Below are positions 30,820 to 39,267 of a DNA stretch of 64,000 nt, piece by piece. The notes below the pieces were generated by a model. The model ran no database searches and was not told the origin of the DNA. It saw only the letters and a program-made list of their open reading frames with translations. Origin of the DNA: Streptococcus infantis ATCC 700779 (lineage in GTDB: Bacteria; Bacillota; Bacilli; Lactobacillales; Streptococcaceae); assembly GCF_000187465.1 (NCBI RefSeq), contig NZ_GL732439.1:149341-213340 (forward strand), read 5' to 3'. Each line of letters begins with the position of its first letter. The stretch's first letter is position 1. Position numbers and translations under genes: made by a program.

Positions 30820-30926
30820 TATAGTGAATTGAGACTAGAATAGTACACTGCATCTGCTAAAACATTTCTAGAAATTAATTTAACTTTCCTAATCGATTTG
30901 TTCACATCTTATTTCAATCTACTATA
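30820..30926. repeat. RUP element (107-bp repeat unit of pneumococcus)
   Basis: The ends are inverted repeats: TATAGTGAATTGAGAC at the left and TTTCAATCTACTATA at the right. The distance from the outer T to the outer A is exactly 107 bp, the published RUP length. RUPs are thought to be mobilised in trans by an IS630-type transposase that targets TA. It sits between glnA and the silent hsdS cassette. Confidence 0.85.
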
Positions 30927-31199
30927 TTATCCCAATAAATGATGATGGCGATCGTTTTGTTTATGCTTGTCGATTTTTGAATCTTGAACGACCAGAAGAA
31001 TATTTCTGCCGAGGTTGCTAAACGAAAAAACCTGAAAATATTGAATTTTAGTACGAACAACTATAGGCAGAAAAAGTGGAGGTTTTGAATATTCGTTTGG
31101 AAGTAAAAAATTAAACTATCTACAATCTCATCAACAATAAACCTATTTTAACTCCATTATCTATAGGCATATTTTTACGCCTTTTTATATATTTGAAGC
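30927..31199. other. Decayed sequence between RUP and hsdS cassette
   Basis: No intact gene. A stop-broken plus-strand frame can be followed (fragments IPINDDGDRFVYACRF and AEKVEVLNIRLEV), suggesting an old pseudogene of unknown identity. Near 31186 the sequence becomes recognisable as hsdS. Confidence 0.4.
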
Positions 31200-31205
31200 A
31201 CATAA

Positions 31206-31235
31206 GAAACATTATGAGAAGTTTGCTGATGGAAG
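31206..31235 (+). repeat. Inverted repeat arm (30 bp), upstream of TRD1, silent copy
   Basis: Identical on the opposite strand to 35238-35267 within the active hsdS. It encodes KHYEKFADGS-like residues just before TRD1. Exchange here swaps TRD1 together with TRD2. Confidence 0.85.
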
Positions 31236-31695
31236 CACTCAAGAAATTGATGTTCCTTATGATATTCCTGAGAATTGGAAGTGGGTGAGGATAAAATCAA
31301 TTTATTGGAATTTTGGGCAAAATAAGCCAGAGAAATTCTTTAGGTATATAGATACGTCTAGTATTGATAGAAAAAAGAATATAATCAACTATAAAAATCT
31401 ACAATATCTTTCACCTGAACAAGCTCCTTCCCGTGCTAGAAAATTAGTTTCGCAGAATAGTGTCTTATTTTCAACAGTTAGACCATATCTAAAAAATATT
31501 GCTGTAGTTAGAGAACTTAAAGAGTATTTGATAGCTAGTACAGCATTTATTGTTTTGGATACTTTACTTAACGAAACATATTTGAAATATTATTTATTAT
31601 CAGATAATTTTATCAATCGTGTTAATAATAAATCTACTGGAACAAGTTATCCTGCAATCAATGATTATAATTTTAATCTATTGTTAATTGCTATC

Positions 31696-32004
31696 CCTCC
31701 GCTAGCCGAACAACAACGAATAGTAGAAGTAATCGAATCAGCTTTAGAAAAAGTAGATGAATATGCTGAAAGTTATAATAGACTAGAACAGCTAGATAAA
31801 GAATTTCCAGATAAACTAAAAAAATCTATTCTTCAATATGCTATGCAAGGAAAATTAGTTGAACAAGACCCAAATGATGAATCAGTCGAAGTTTTACTTG
31901 AAAAAATACGAGCAGAAAAACAAAAACTCTTCGAAGAAGGCAAGATTAAAAAGAAAGATTTAGAGATTTCAATTGTTTCCCAAGGAGATGATAACTCTTA
32001 TTAT
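31696..32004 (+). repeat. Inverted repeat arm (309 bp), between TRD1 and TRD2, silent copy
   Basis: Near-identical on the opposite strand to 34427-34735. The first 74 bp (31696-31769) are perfect, followed by a more divergent ~34-bp stretch, then a perfect 56-bp block (31804-31859) and long blocks with isolated mismatches. It encodes the conserved central helices of HsdS. Confidence 0.9.
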
Positions 32005-32528
32005 GAGGAAGTACCAAATACTTGGCAACTTTTTAAATTAAAAAATTTATTGCAATTGGATAATGGAACTAAACAACAAAATGAACGTCTTATTTATTGG
32101 GATGTAAAGACTTTACGAGGGATTAAGGATGCTGAATTTAAAGAAAAAGGCAATAAAGTACATTCAAAAGATACAGTAATTCTTGTAGATGGAGAAAATT
32201 CAGGAGAGTTATTTATAATACCTCATGATGGATATATGGGGTCAACGTTTAAGAAAATTCACTATCTAGAAGCTGGGTCAAAGAAATATATAGATTTATA
32301 TATAGACAGTAAAAAAGAACTTTTAAAAAATTCAAAAACTGGATCTGCGATCCCTCATCTTAATAAAACATTATTTAAAGAACTTATAGTCGCCCTTCCT
32401 CCAATCCAAGAACAAAAACGTATATCAAGTAAAATCACTCAAATATTCTCACAAATTAATCGACTAATTTAGTATAATAGTTTTACGTGCGGTGGAATTT
32501 CTATCAAACATAAGATAGGAGTTTTACG

Positions 32529-33326
32529 TTGAAAGATTTTGAATTACATTTGAAGAAAGATGGTTTAGCTGAAAATACTGTGCGTTCGTACCTTTATGGT
32601 GTTCGATTTTTCTTGGAGAATTACGAACTCAAAATGGAAGATTTATTTGAATACAAGGGATATTTATTAGACAATTTTAAACCTAAAACTGTCAATTTGC
32701 GCCTACAAGGAGTAAATAAATATCTGGTCTTTATTGGTCATGATGATTTGAAATTAAAATTTGTCAAAGTACAGCAAAAACCGTTTTTAGAAGATGTCAT
32801 TAGCCATGCTGATTACCTTTTTCTTAAACGTAGTTTGAAAAAAGATGGTATTTTAAAATGGCATTTTGTCGTTTGGTTTTTAGGTGCAACTGGGGCTCGT
32901 GTAAGTGAACTTATTAAACTAAAAGTAGAGCATGTAGAAATCGGTTATTTTGACATTTACTCAAAAGGTGGTAAAATTCGTAGACTGTACATTCCTAAAA
33001 AATTAAGAAATAGTTGTCTTAGTTGGTTAGAATCAGAAAATCGCCGAAGTGGTTATTTATTTTTGAATAAATTTAACGAACCAATTACAGCAAGAGGAGT
33101 TGCTCAACAGTTAAAAAATTATGCAGATAAATACAAAATGAATTCTAAAGTAGTCTATCCTCATTCTTTTAGACATTTATTTGCTAAGAATTTTTTAGCG
33201 AAGTATAACGATATTGCTTTGCTAGCAGATTTGATGGGGCATGAAAGTATAGAAACTACTCGAATTTATCTAAGAAAAACAGCTACCGAACAACAAAATA
33301 TTGTAGATAAAATTGTTAATTGGTAA
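32529..33326 (+). CDS. creX: Tyrosine recombinase of the hsdS inversion system
   Basis: A 265-residue phage-integrase-family recombinase. Catalytic residues: Arg124 (GARVSEL), His212 and Arg215 (HSFRH), His238 (MGHES) and Tyr247 (TRIYL), all present. It has a short SAM-like N-terminal core-binding domain. The start is TTG with AGGAG nine bases upstream. It sits between the two silent hsdS cassettes, as CreX (also called PsrA/IvrR) does in pneumococcal SpnIII, where it promotes inversion between hsdS repeats. The gene itself lies inside the 309-bp inversion interval, so it flips with the DNA it inverts. Confidence 0.92.
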   Translation: MKDFELHLKKDGLAENTVRSYLYGVRFFLENYELKMEDLFEYKGYLLDNFKPKTVNLRLQGVNKYLVFIGHDDLKLKFVKVQQKPFLEDVISHADYLFLKRSLKKDGILKWHFVVWFLGATGARVSELIKLKVEHVEIGYFDIYSKGGKIRRLYIPKKLRNSCLSWLESENRRSGYLFLNKFNEPITARGVAQQLKNYADKYKMNSKVVYPHSFRHLFAKNFLAKYNDIALLADLMGHESIETTRIYLRKTATEQQNIVDKIVNW

Positions 33327-33371
33327 AAAAATAACAGGTGGTCAAATTGACTATCTGCTATTTTTTTGTGA

Positions 33372-33945
33372 TTATGGCTCTTATTATGGGAATATACCTA
33401 TGAATTGGGTTGTTATAAAAATAAAAGATATTTTTTCAATAAATACAGGTCTTTCTTACAAGAAGGGCGATTTAAGCATTAATAATAAAGGTGTTAGAAT
33501 TATACGTGGTGGTAATATTAAGCCTTTAGAATTTTCTCTTTTAGATAATGATTACTACATTGATACACAATTCATCTCCTCTGAGCAAGTTTATTTAAAA
33601 CATAATCAGCTAATAACACCTGTATCAACCTCTTTAGAACATATTGGAAAGTTTGCAAGAATCGATAAAGATTATGATGGTGTTGTGGCTGGTGGATTTA
33701 TTTTCCAATTAACACCATTCGAAAGTTCAGAGATTACTTCAAAATTTCTATTATTTAACTTGTCCTCTCCGTTATTTTATAAACAATTGAAATCAATAAC
33801 TAAACTATCAGGTCAAGCTTTATATAATATTCCTAAAACTACACTGAGCGAGCTATTAATTCCGTTAGCTCCTTTTGAGGTACAGGAACTTATTACTCAG
33901 AAAGTTGAGAAACTTTTTGAAAAAGTAAGTCAATTCCCTGAGTAA
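33372..33945 (+). pseudogene. hsdS'': Silent hsdS cassette 2 (TRD2 only)
   Basis: A partial specificity gene with a single C-terminal target-recognition domain. It opens at GSYYGNIPMNWVVIKIKD, which aligns to NSYYKQLPRNW of the active gene, and ends EKLFEKVSQFPE, matching the active C-terminus QKVSQLSE. It has no start signal of its own; the frame runs upstream into the end of creX. Its TRD differs from the other two TRD2s. It is convergent with the active hsdS and the two frames overlap tail to tail by 53 bp. It fills the hsdS'' position of the SpnIII locus. Confidence 0.8.
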
Positions 33946-33947
33946 TA
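33891..33947. repeat. Imperfect palindrome encoding both convergent hsdS C-termini
   Basis: The outer 10 bp arms TATTACTCAG/CTGAGTAATA are perfect; the inner arms match at about 12 of 18 positions around a central G. Each strand encodes the last ~17 residues and stop of an HsdS. Confidence 0.75.
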
Positions 33948-35458
33948 CGCATTTGTTCATTCCTAGGTAATACAGGAATCAATATGTTCCCCAAGTTATT
34001 TTTACTAACACCTCCAATTATTCCAGATTTATTTTTTTGGAAATCACTTAAAAATTGTGGACTTTGAAGAAAATAATAAAGAAATTTATTTTCTCCGTAG
34101 TAAAATGATAAATTGCACAACTTATTACCAAAGCAGACATCTTGTTTCAACAGTCCTATTTTGCGTCCAGCACTGCCACCTTCTAAGCACAGCAATACAG
34201 AATTGAAATAGCTAATTTTGAATTTTGACAAATAGTTATCGGGAATTCTAATGCCGTTATCATAATTAATGGTATTATCAAAATTGACATCCTTGGTAGC
34301 AATATAATTAATCCCATCTACTCCAGAAAAATATTTTTTCTTTTCAGTAGAGTTAATACTATTTCCAGTGTAGAGATTGGAGACGCTGTCTAGAGTTGAA
34401 AGCATCCAGTTTCTCGGTAACTGCTTATAATAAGAGTTATCATCTCCTTGGGAAACAATTGAAATCTTCAAATCTTTCTTTTTAATCTTGCCTTCTTCAA
34501 AGAGTTTTTGTTTTTCTGCTCGTATTTTTTCAAGTAAAACTTCGACTGGTTCATCATTTGGGTCTTGTTCTACTAATTTTCCTTGCATAGCATATTGAAG
34601 AATAGATTTTTTTAGTTTATCTGGAAAAATTTTATCTAACTTTTGTAGTTGATTGTAGCTCTCAGCATATTCATCTACTTTTTCTAAAGCTGATTCGATT
34701 ACTTCTACTATTCGTTGTTGTTCGGCTAGCGGAGGCAATAGCATAGGAACTTCATATTTTAAAAATTTTATTGAAGCTAAATTTTTTATCGCTGAACCTA
34801 TAGAATGCTCTTTTAGTGTATTAATCAAACTCGTAAACATCCATTTAAAATACTGTGAATCTATTATATCTGAGTTTAACGTAAGTTTTAATAATGCTTG
34901 ATTTATAACTCCATTATAATAATTTGAAGGTATTTGAAAGATTTCTCCAATAGTACCTGCACAAGATATTAAAATATCTCCTGCTTTTATTGAAAAATTT
35001 TTTAAACGTATATAATCACTCTCTTTTAACCAATAGTCTCCATAATCTATAGTTTTTCTTATAGCATTACCTTGTTCATAAACCTTATATGTATGTTCTC
35101 CTTTCGGAACAAACATTGACTTTGTTATAGAACTACCAAAAGGACCTCTTTTTATTGAGCCGTCCTCTAATGCACAAATGTCTGGTAAATAAACTATGGC
35201 CCATCCTTTAGGTATATTATGTTTAAACTCTTTTATACTTCCATCAGCAAACTTCTCATAATGTTTCCCATCATCACCACGAAATATCTCGGTTTCCTTT
35301 TTATCTCGTTTGATTTTTCCTTCACTGATAAGTTTTTCTTTTTCAGCTTTAATTCTCTTTAACAATTCACTTGCAGGTTCGTCATTGGGATTTTGCGGCA
35401 CTAATTTCCCTTCCATCGCTCTTTGGAGAATGCTTGCTTTAAGTTGTTCTGGTGTCAT
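33893..35458 (-). CDS. hsdS: Type I restriction-modification specificity subunit, expressed copy
   Basis: DNA-recognition subunit of the HsdR2M2S complex. 521 residues: N-terminal conserved helix (MTPEQLKASILQRAMEGKL), TRD1 (from IPKGWAIVYLPDICALEDG), central conserved helices (LPPLAEQQRIVEVIESALEK to YAMQGKLVEQDPNDEP), TRD2 (from LPRNWMLSTLDSVSNLYTG), then a short C-terminal helix. The central region carries internal similarity to the N-terminal region, as in all HsdS. It overlaps hsdM by one base (TAATG) with GGAGG before it, so translation is coupled. Its TRDs can be replaced from the silent cassettes through inverted repeats at 35238-35267, 34427-34735 and a 10-bp core at 34427-34436. Confidence 0.95.
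   Translation of the reverse strand: MTPEQLKASILQRAMEGKLVPQNPNDEPASELLKRIKAEKEKLISEGKIKRDKKETEIFRGDDGKHYEKFADGSIKEFKHNIPKGWAIVYLPDICALEDGSIKRGPFGSSITKSMFVPKGEHTYKVYEQGNAIRKTIDYGDYWLKESDYIRLKNFSIKAGDILISCAGTIGEIFQIPSNYYNGVINQALLKLTLNSDIIDSQYFKWMFTSLINTLKEHSIGSAIKNLASIKFLKYEVPMLLPPLAEQQRIVEVIESALEKVDEYAESYNQLQKLDKIFPDKLKKSILQYAMQGKLVEQDPNDEPVEVLLEKIRAEKQKLFEEGKIKKKDLKISIVSQGDDNSYYKQLPRNWMLSTLDSVSNLYTGNSINSTEKKKYFSGVDGINYIATKDVNFDNTINYDNGIRIPDNYLSKFKISYFNSVLLCLEGGSAGRKIGLLKQDVCFGNKLCNLSFYYGENKFLYYFLQSPQFLSDFQKNKSGIIGGVSKNNLGNILIPVLPRNEQMRITQGIDLLFQKVSQLSE
34427..34735 (-). repeat. Inverted repeat arm (309 bp), active hsdS copy
   Basis: Partner of 31696-32004. Inversion between them moves about 2.4 kb including creX and cassette 2 and exchanges TRD2. 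Confidence 0.9.
35238..35267 (-). repeat. Inverted repeat arm (30 bp), active hsdS copy
   Basis: Partner of 31206-31235. Inversion between them moves about 4.0 kb and exchanges TRD1 and TRD2 together. Confidence 0.85.
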
Positions 35459-36921
35459 TATTTGTCCTCCAACAACTGCAAAATATCAGCTAATACATTA
35501 TCAATCTTATGATTTAAAGTTGCTCTTTCCGCTTGATAATTCTGAATCAACTCAAAGGGATTTAAGATTTCCTCTTCCTCTTTTGGAAAACCACACTGGT
35601 CTAAATTATAATTCAACTCAGCCAATTCACTAGGTGTAAATGATTTAGATTTGTAGAACTTACCTTCCAGAATCTCTTCACGATTTTCCCACCAGTCACG
35701 AACAGGATTGAAGTGTTCTGACTTCATCGGCTTAGTTTTCGAGAAATTTTTATAACCATCTGGCATATCTAAACGATAAAACCAAGTTTCTTCTGTTTTC
35801 TTTGTTTTATCAAAGAAAAGAATGTTCGTATGGATTCCTGTATACGGTGCAAAGACACTATGAGGCAACCTAATAATCGTATGCAAGTTGAACTCATCTA
35901 CCAGTTTTTGTTTCAAGCGAGTTTTTACACCTTCACCAAATAGAAAACCATCAGGTAAAATAACTCCAACACGACCATTTTCTTTCAAACGATACATAAT
36001 GACAGCCATAAATAAATCAGCCGTTTCAGAACTCCGTAATTCTGCTGGAAAGTTATTTTTTATTGTTTCTAATTCTGACCCTCCAAAAGGTGGATTCATC
36101 ATAATAATGTCAAATTTTTCATCATCCGTATATTCACGAACATTTTTCTCCAAAGTATTTCCATGAACAATTTTAGGGTCATCGATTTCGTGAAGAAACA
36201 GATTTGTAACTGCTAAAAGATGAGGAAATGCTTTCTTTTCAATACCAAAAACAGCTGTATTATATTTTTTGGTATCTTCACTAGTTTTACGTTGACTACT
36301 TAAACGGTTCAGAGTCGAAGTTAAGAAGCCTCCTGTTCCGCAAGCAAGGTCTGCCATTGATTCTCCAAGCTTTGGGTCAAGAACTTCGGCGATAAAATCA
36401 GTCGCTGCACGTGGCGTATAAAATTCTCCTGAGTTGCCAGCATTTTGAATATCTTTAAGAATTTTTTCGTAAATATCATTAAACGAATGACGATCTTCAG
36501 GGCTATTGAAATCAACTTCATCAATAACATTGATGACTTGGCGTAACAAGACGCCATTTTTCATATAGTTGTTCGCATCTTCAAAAGCTGATTTAACAAT
36601 CGTTTTTCGAATAGGCATATTTGAAGTTATTTCAAGCTCTTTCAACTCTTTGAATAACTTGTTATTGACAAAATCAAGTAATTCATCGCCTGTCAATACC
36701 CGTTCCCCATTTTGAGCATGAGCCCAATTCCGCCATTTTAATTCCTCTGGGATAATTGACTCATACTCGTCTTCTTCTAATTCCCAAACCATTTCACGGC
36801 TATCATAAATTTTTAAGAATAATAACCAAGACATTTGCTCAATACGTTGAGCATCACCATTAACACCAGCATCGTTTCGAGTGATATCTTGAATTCTTTT
36901 TACAAATGATGTAATTGACAT
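35458..36921 (-). CDS. hsdM: Type I restriction-modification DNA methyltransferase subunit
   Basis: N6-adenine methyltransferase of the type I complex. Residues 1 to about 150 are the HsdM N-terminal helical domain; the SAM motif ADLACGTGGFLTSTL lies near 190-204 and the catalytic MMNPPFGGSELE near 275-286. 487 residues is normal. It begins 12 bp after hsdR ends, with AAAGGAAAG as ribosome site. Middle gene of hsdR-hsdM-hsdS. Confidence 0.96.
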   Translation of the reverse strand: MSITSFVKRIQDITRNDAGVNGDAQRIEQMSWLLFLKIYDSREMVWELEEDEYESIIPEELKWRNWAHAQNGERVLTGDELLDFVNNKLFKELKELEITSNMPIRKTIVKSAFEDANNYMKNGVLLRQVINVIDEVDFNSPEDRHSFNDIYEKILKDIQNAGNSGEFYTPRAATDFIAEVLDPKLGESMADLACGTGGFLTSTLNRLSSQRKTSEDTKKYNTAVFGIEKKAFPHLLAVTNLFLHEIDDPKIVHGNTLEKNVREYTDDEKFDIIMMNPPFGGSELETIKNNFPAELRSSETADLFMAVIMYRLKENGRVGVILPDGFLFGEGVKTRLKQKLVDEFNLHTIIRLPHSVFAPYTGIHTNILFFDKTKKTEETWFYRLDMPDGYKNFSKTKPMKSEHFNPVRDWWENREEILEGKFYKSKSFTPSELAELNYNLDQCGFPKEEEEILNPFELIQNYQAERATLNHKIDNVLADILQLLEDK

Positions 36922-36933
36922 ACTTTCCTTTCA

Positions 36934-39267
36934 TTAAGCTACTGTAAATAGCTCTTTCTCCAATTCTTTAATTGCTTGTAAATATCGTTTTTTATCTCCA
37001 AAATAAGTATTGATGATTTTGAAGGTTCCACCATATATCTGAAATTCTGGAAGTTTTAATGTTTCAATGCTTTCGAGTTCTCCAATACCTTTATCCATGT
37101 ATTTGTCCAGTAAAATTTCCAAAACAGCACGCGCTTCCTCACTATATTTATATAAATATCCGCTTTGTTTGAGTTTATTGACACGTTCCGTTTTGGTTAA
37201 TTCTTTTTGACCATAGGCAAGTTTTAGGAGTAAATCAAAATCATCGATTTCTTGTTCTGATATTCCCTCCGACTCTCGAATAGCATCTAGATAAACTCCT
37301 TTTTTATAAAGTTCGTCTAAGATAAGCTTCTTTTTATCCGCCGTATGCCAAACTGTGATAAAATCGTTCAAAGTGGCGTAGCTACCTAAGATATTCTTCC
37401 GAGTGTAGTCGGTCAGGCTTTCGGTAATCAGTTTCCCATTTTCGTCCAATACTTGAACAGTAGAATTAAGAATGGTAACCTGCTTATCTGTAACGATATA
37501 TTTTTCTACTGGGTCACCACCTTCGTTTACAAAACCAGGTGTAGTACCATTGTTTGTTTTTGCGCCCGTTTCCAGAACCTTCACTGGTTCACCATCAAAA
37601 TCAGGGTCAGCAAACAAATTGGTAACATTTCGAAAATCAATAATCGTAAAAAATTCTTTCCCCTTTTGAGGATAAAGACGTGTGCCACGACCAATAATTT
37701 GTTTAAATTCAGTCATGGATTGGATATTAGAGTCTAAAACAATCAAACGACATGTTTTAGCATTAACTCCTGTCGTTAATAATTTAGACGTTGTTACAAT
37801 AGCGGGAAAATTAGAATTGACATCCATAAAGTTATCCAGTTGAGCTTTTCCTTCAGCGTTGTCACCAGTTACTTGCATGACATAACGATAGTCTTCTTGG
37901 ACTAAGTCTAGATTCTCTTTTACAAGCGCAGCACGCATTCGCTCGGCATGGTCAATATCAACACAAAAAACAATTGTCTTATCAAATCGTGCATTGTTTT
38001 GCTTCATATAATCAGAAACAAACTTGGCAACTCTTTGCGTTCTATCATCAATGACAATGGTTTTGTCAAAATCTTTCCTGCCGTAGTACCTATCTTCTAT
38101 TAATTGTCCGTTAGTATCAACTTTTCCAGTTTCTGGACGATAACCATCCACATCCACATCTAAATTAACCCTCATAACACGATATGGAGCCAAAAAACCA
38201 TCCTCGATTCCCTGTTTTAAACTATAAGTATAGATTGGCTCACCAAAGTATTCCATATTGGAAGCATTCTTGGTTTCTGTAGGAGTAGCGGTCATCCCAA
38301 TTTGTGTAGCAGAACTGAAATAATCAATCACCTTGCGCCAGTTACTGTCTTCCTTAGCTGAGCCACGGTGCGCTTCATCAATTATGATTAAATCAAAGAA
38401 ATCTTTGTCGAACTTTTGATAATGTGTTTCAGTTCCATCTTCACCAGTTAGTTGCTGATAAAGCCCCAGATAAATTTCAAAAGAATTTAATTTTTCAGGA
38501 GCAGTCAAAAGTTTTGGTGTAATTTTCGTCATTACCTTTTCGAATGGCTTAAAGTCTTCAGCCATCGTTTGGTCTACTAAGATGTTTCTATCCGCTAAGA
38601 ATAAAACTCGTTTAGCCAAACCAGCTTTTCGAAGGCGATGAATAATTTGAAAAGCCATGAACGTTTTCCCCGTTCCTGTTGCCATCACAAACATTACTCG
38701 TTTTTGTCCTCTGGCAACTGTTTCAATAGTACGGTTGATAGCTATTTGCTGATAATAGCGTGGCGTTTTCATTGAGAAGGCGTCTGTATAGTATGGAGTT
38801 GAGATAGCTTCTGTAATTTCGTACGTCAATCCTTTTTCCTTCGTCATACGAGAAAATAATTCTTCACGAGTAGGGAATTCGTCTAACTCCAGTTCACGTT
38901 CTTCTCTCGTGATACGGTCGTGTTCAATAAAGCCATCACCATTCGAAGAATAAACAAATGGAACATCTAAAATCTCTCCATATTCAATAGCTTGTTGTAA
39001 TCCTGCTCGAACGCTGTGTTTATTATCCTTTGCCTCAACAATTGCAATTCGAGTTCCAAATTGGTAATACAGTGAGTAGTCTGATTTTTTTCCTTCTTTA
39101 CGTCGAGCCTTATCTCCTCTAACCTCAATTCGACCATCAGTGAAGTATTCTTCGTAAGCGATATGCTCACCATTTTTCCATCCTTTGGATACAATAGCAG
39201 GAGTGATGAAATTTGCTTTAATATCCTCCTCACTCATTTCTTTCTTAGACTTTATAAACTCAACCAT
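36934..39267 (-). CDS. hsdR: Type I restriction endonuclease / translocase subunit
   Basis: ATP-driven DNA translocase and nuclease. A PD-(D/E)xK-like nuclease core lies near residues 60-82 (KKSDYSLYYQF then IAIVEAKDNK). Walker A MATGTGKTFMAF sits near 195-206, DEAH box IIDEAHRGS near 295, GMTATPTE near 322, and motif VI IGRGTRLYPQKGK near 510. 777 residues is the short HsdR form seen in streptococci. GGAGGG precedes the ATG. First gene of the leftward operon; a possible -10 TATAAT is at 39336-39341 on the minus strand. Confidence 0.95.
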   Translation of the reverse strand: MVEFIKSKKEMSEEDIKANFITPAIVSKGWKNGEHIAYEEYFTDGRIEVRGDKARRKEGKKSDYSLYYQFGTRIAIVEAKDNKHSVRAGLQQAIEYGEILDVPFVYSSNGDGFIEHDRITREERELELDEFPTREELFSRMTKEKGLTYEITEAISTPYYTDAFSMKTPRYYQQIAINRTIETVARGQKRVMFVMATGTGKTFMAFQIIHRLRKAGLAKRVLFLADRNILVDQTMAEDFKPFEKVMTKITPKLLTAPEKLNSFEIYLGLYQQLTGEDGTETHYQKFDKDFFDLIIIDEAHRGSAKEDSNWRKVIDYFSSATQIGMTATPTETKNASNMEYFGEPIYTYSLKQGIEDGFLAPYRVMRVNLDVDVDGYRPETGKVDTNGQLIEDRYYGRKDFDKTIVIDDRTQRVAKFVSDYMKQNNARFDKTIVFCVDIDHAERMRAALVKENLDLVQEDYRYVMQVTGDNAEGKAQLDNFMDVNSNFPAIVTTSKLLTTGVNAKTCRLIVLDSNIQSMTEFKQIIGRGTRLYPQKGKEFFTIIDFRNVTNLFADPDFDGEPVKVLETGAKTNNGTTPGFVNEGGDPVEKYIVTDKQVTILNSTVQVLDENGKLITESLTDYTRKNILGSYATLNDFITVWHTADKKKLILDELYKKGVYLDAIRESEGISEQEIDDFDLLLKLAYGQKELTKTERVNKLKQSGYLYKYSEEARAVLEILLDKYMDKGIGELESIETLKLPEFQIYGGTFKIINTYFGDKKRYLQAIKELEKELFTVA

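Larger units (their letters stand above)
31200..32472 (+). pseudogene. hsdS': Silent hsdS cassette 1 (both target-recognition domains, no 5' end)
   Basis: An unexpressed copy of the type I specificity gene facing the active hsdS. It begins in mid-gene (HKKHYEKFADGS), lacks the first ~65 codons of the active copy, and has no promoter or ribosome site; the first possible internal start is a GTG at 31285. It holds one complete TRD1 (IPENWKWVRIKSIYWNFGQ onward), the conserved central helices (LAEQQRIVEVIESALEKVDE) and a second TRD2 (VPNTWQLFKLKNLLQLDNG onward). Both TRDs differ from those in the active gene. Inverted repeats shared with the active gene at 31206-31235 and 31696-32004 allow shuffling by the adjacent recombinase. 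It corresponds to the hsdS' position of the pneumococcal SpnIII (ivr) locus. Confidence 0.85.

Noticed and set aside
30599-30853. Opposing short frames between glnA and the RUP
   Set aside because: Low-complexity AT-rich translation on both strands, no ribosome site, and one runs into the RUP.
31285-32472. Cassette 1 as a functional independent hsdS from the GTG at 31285
   Set aside because: No ribosome site or promoter, and homology to the active gene continues upstream of the GTG into truncated sequence; a silent donor is the better reading.
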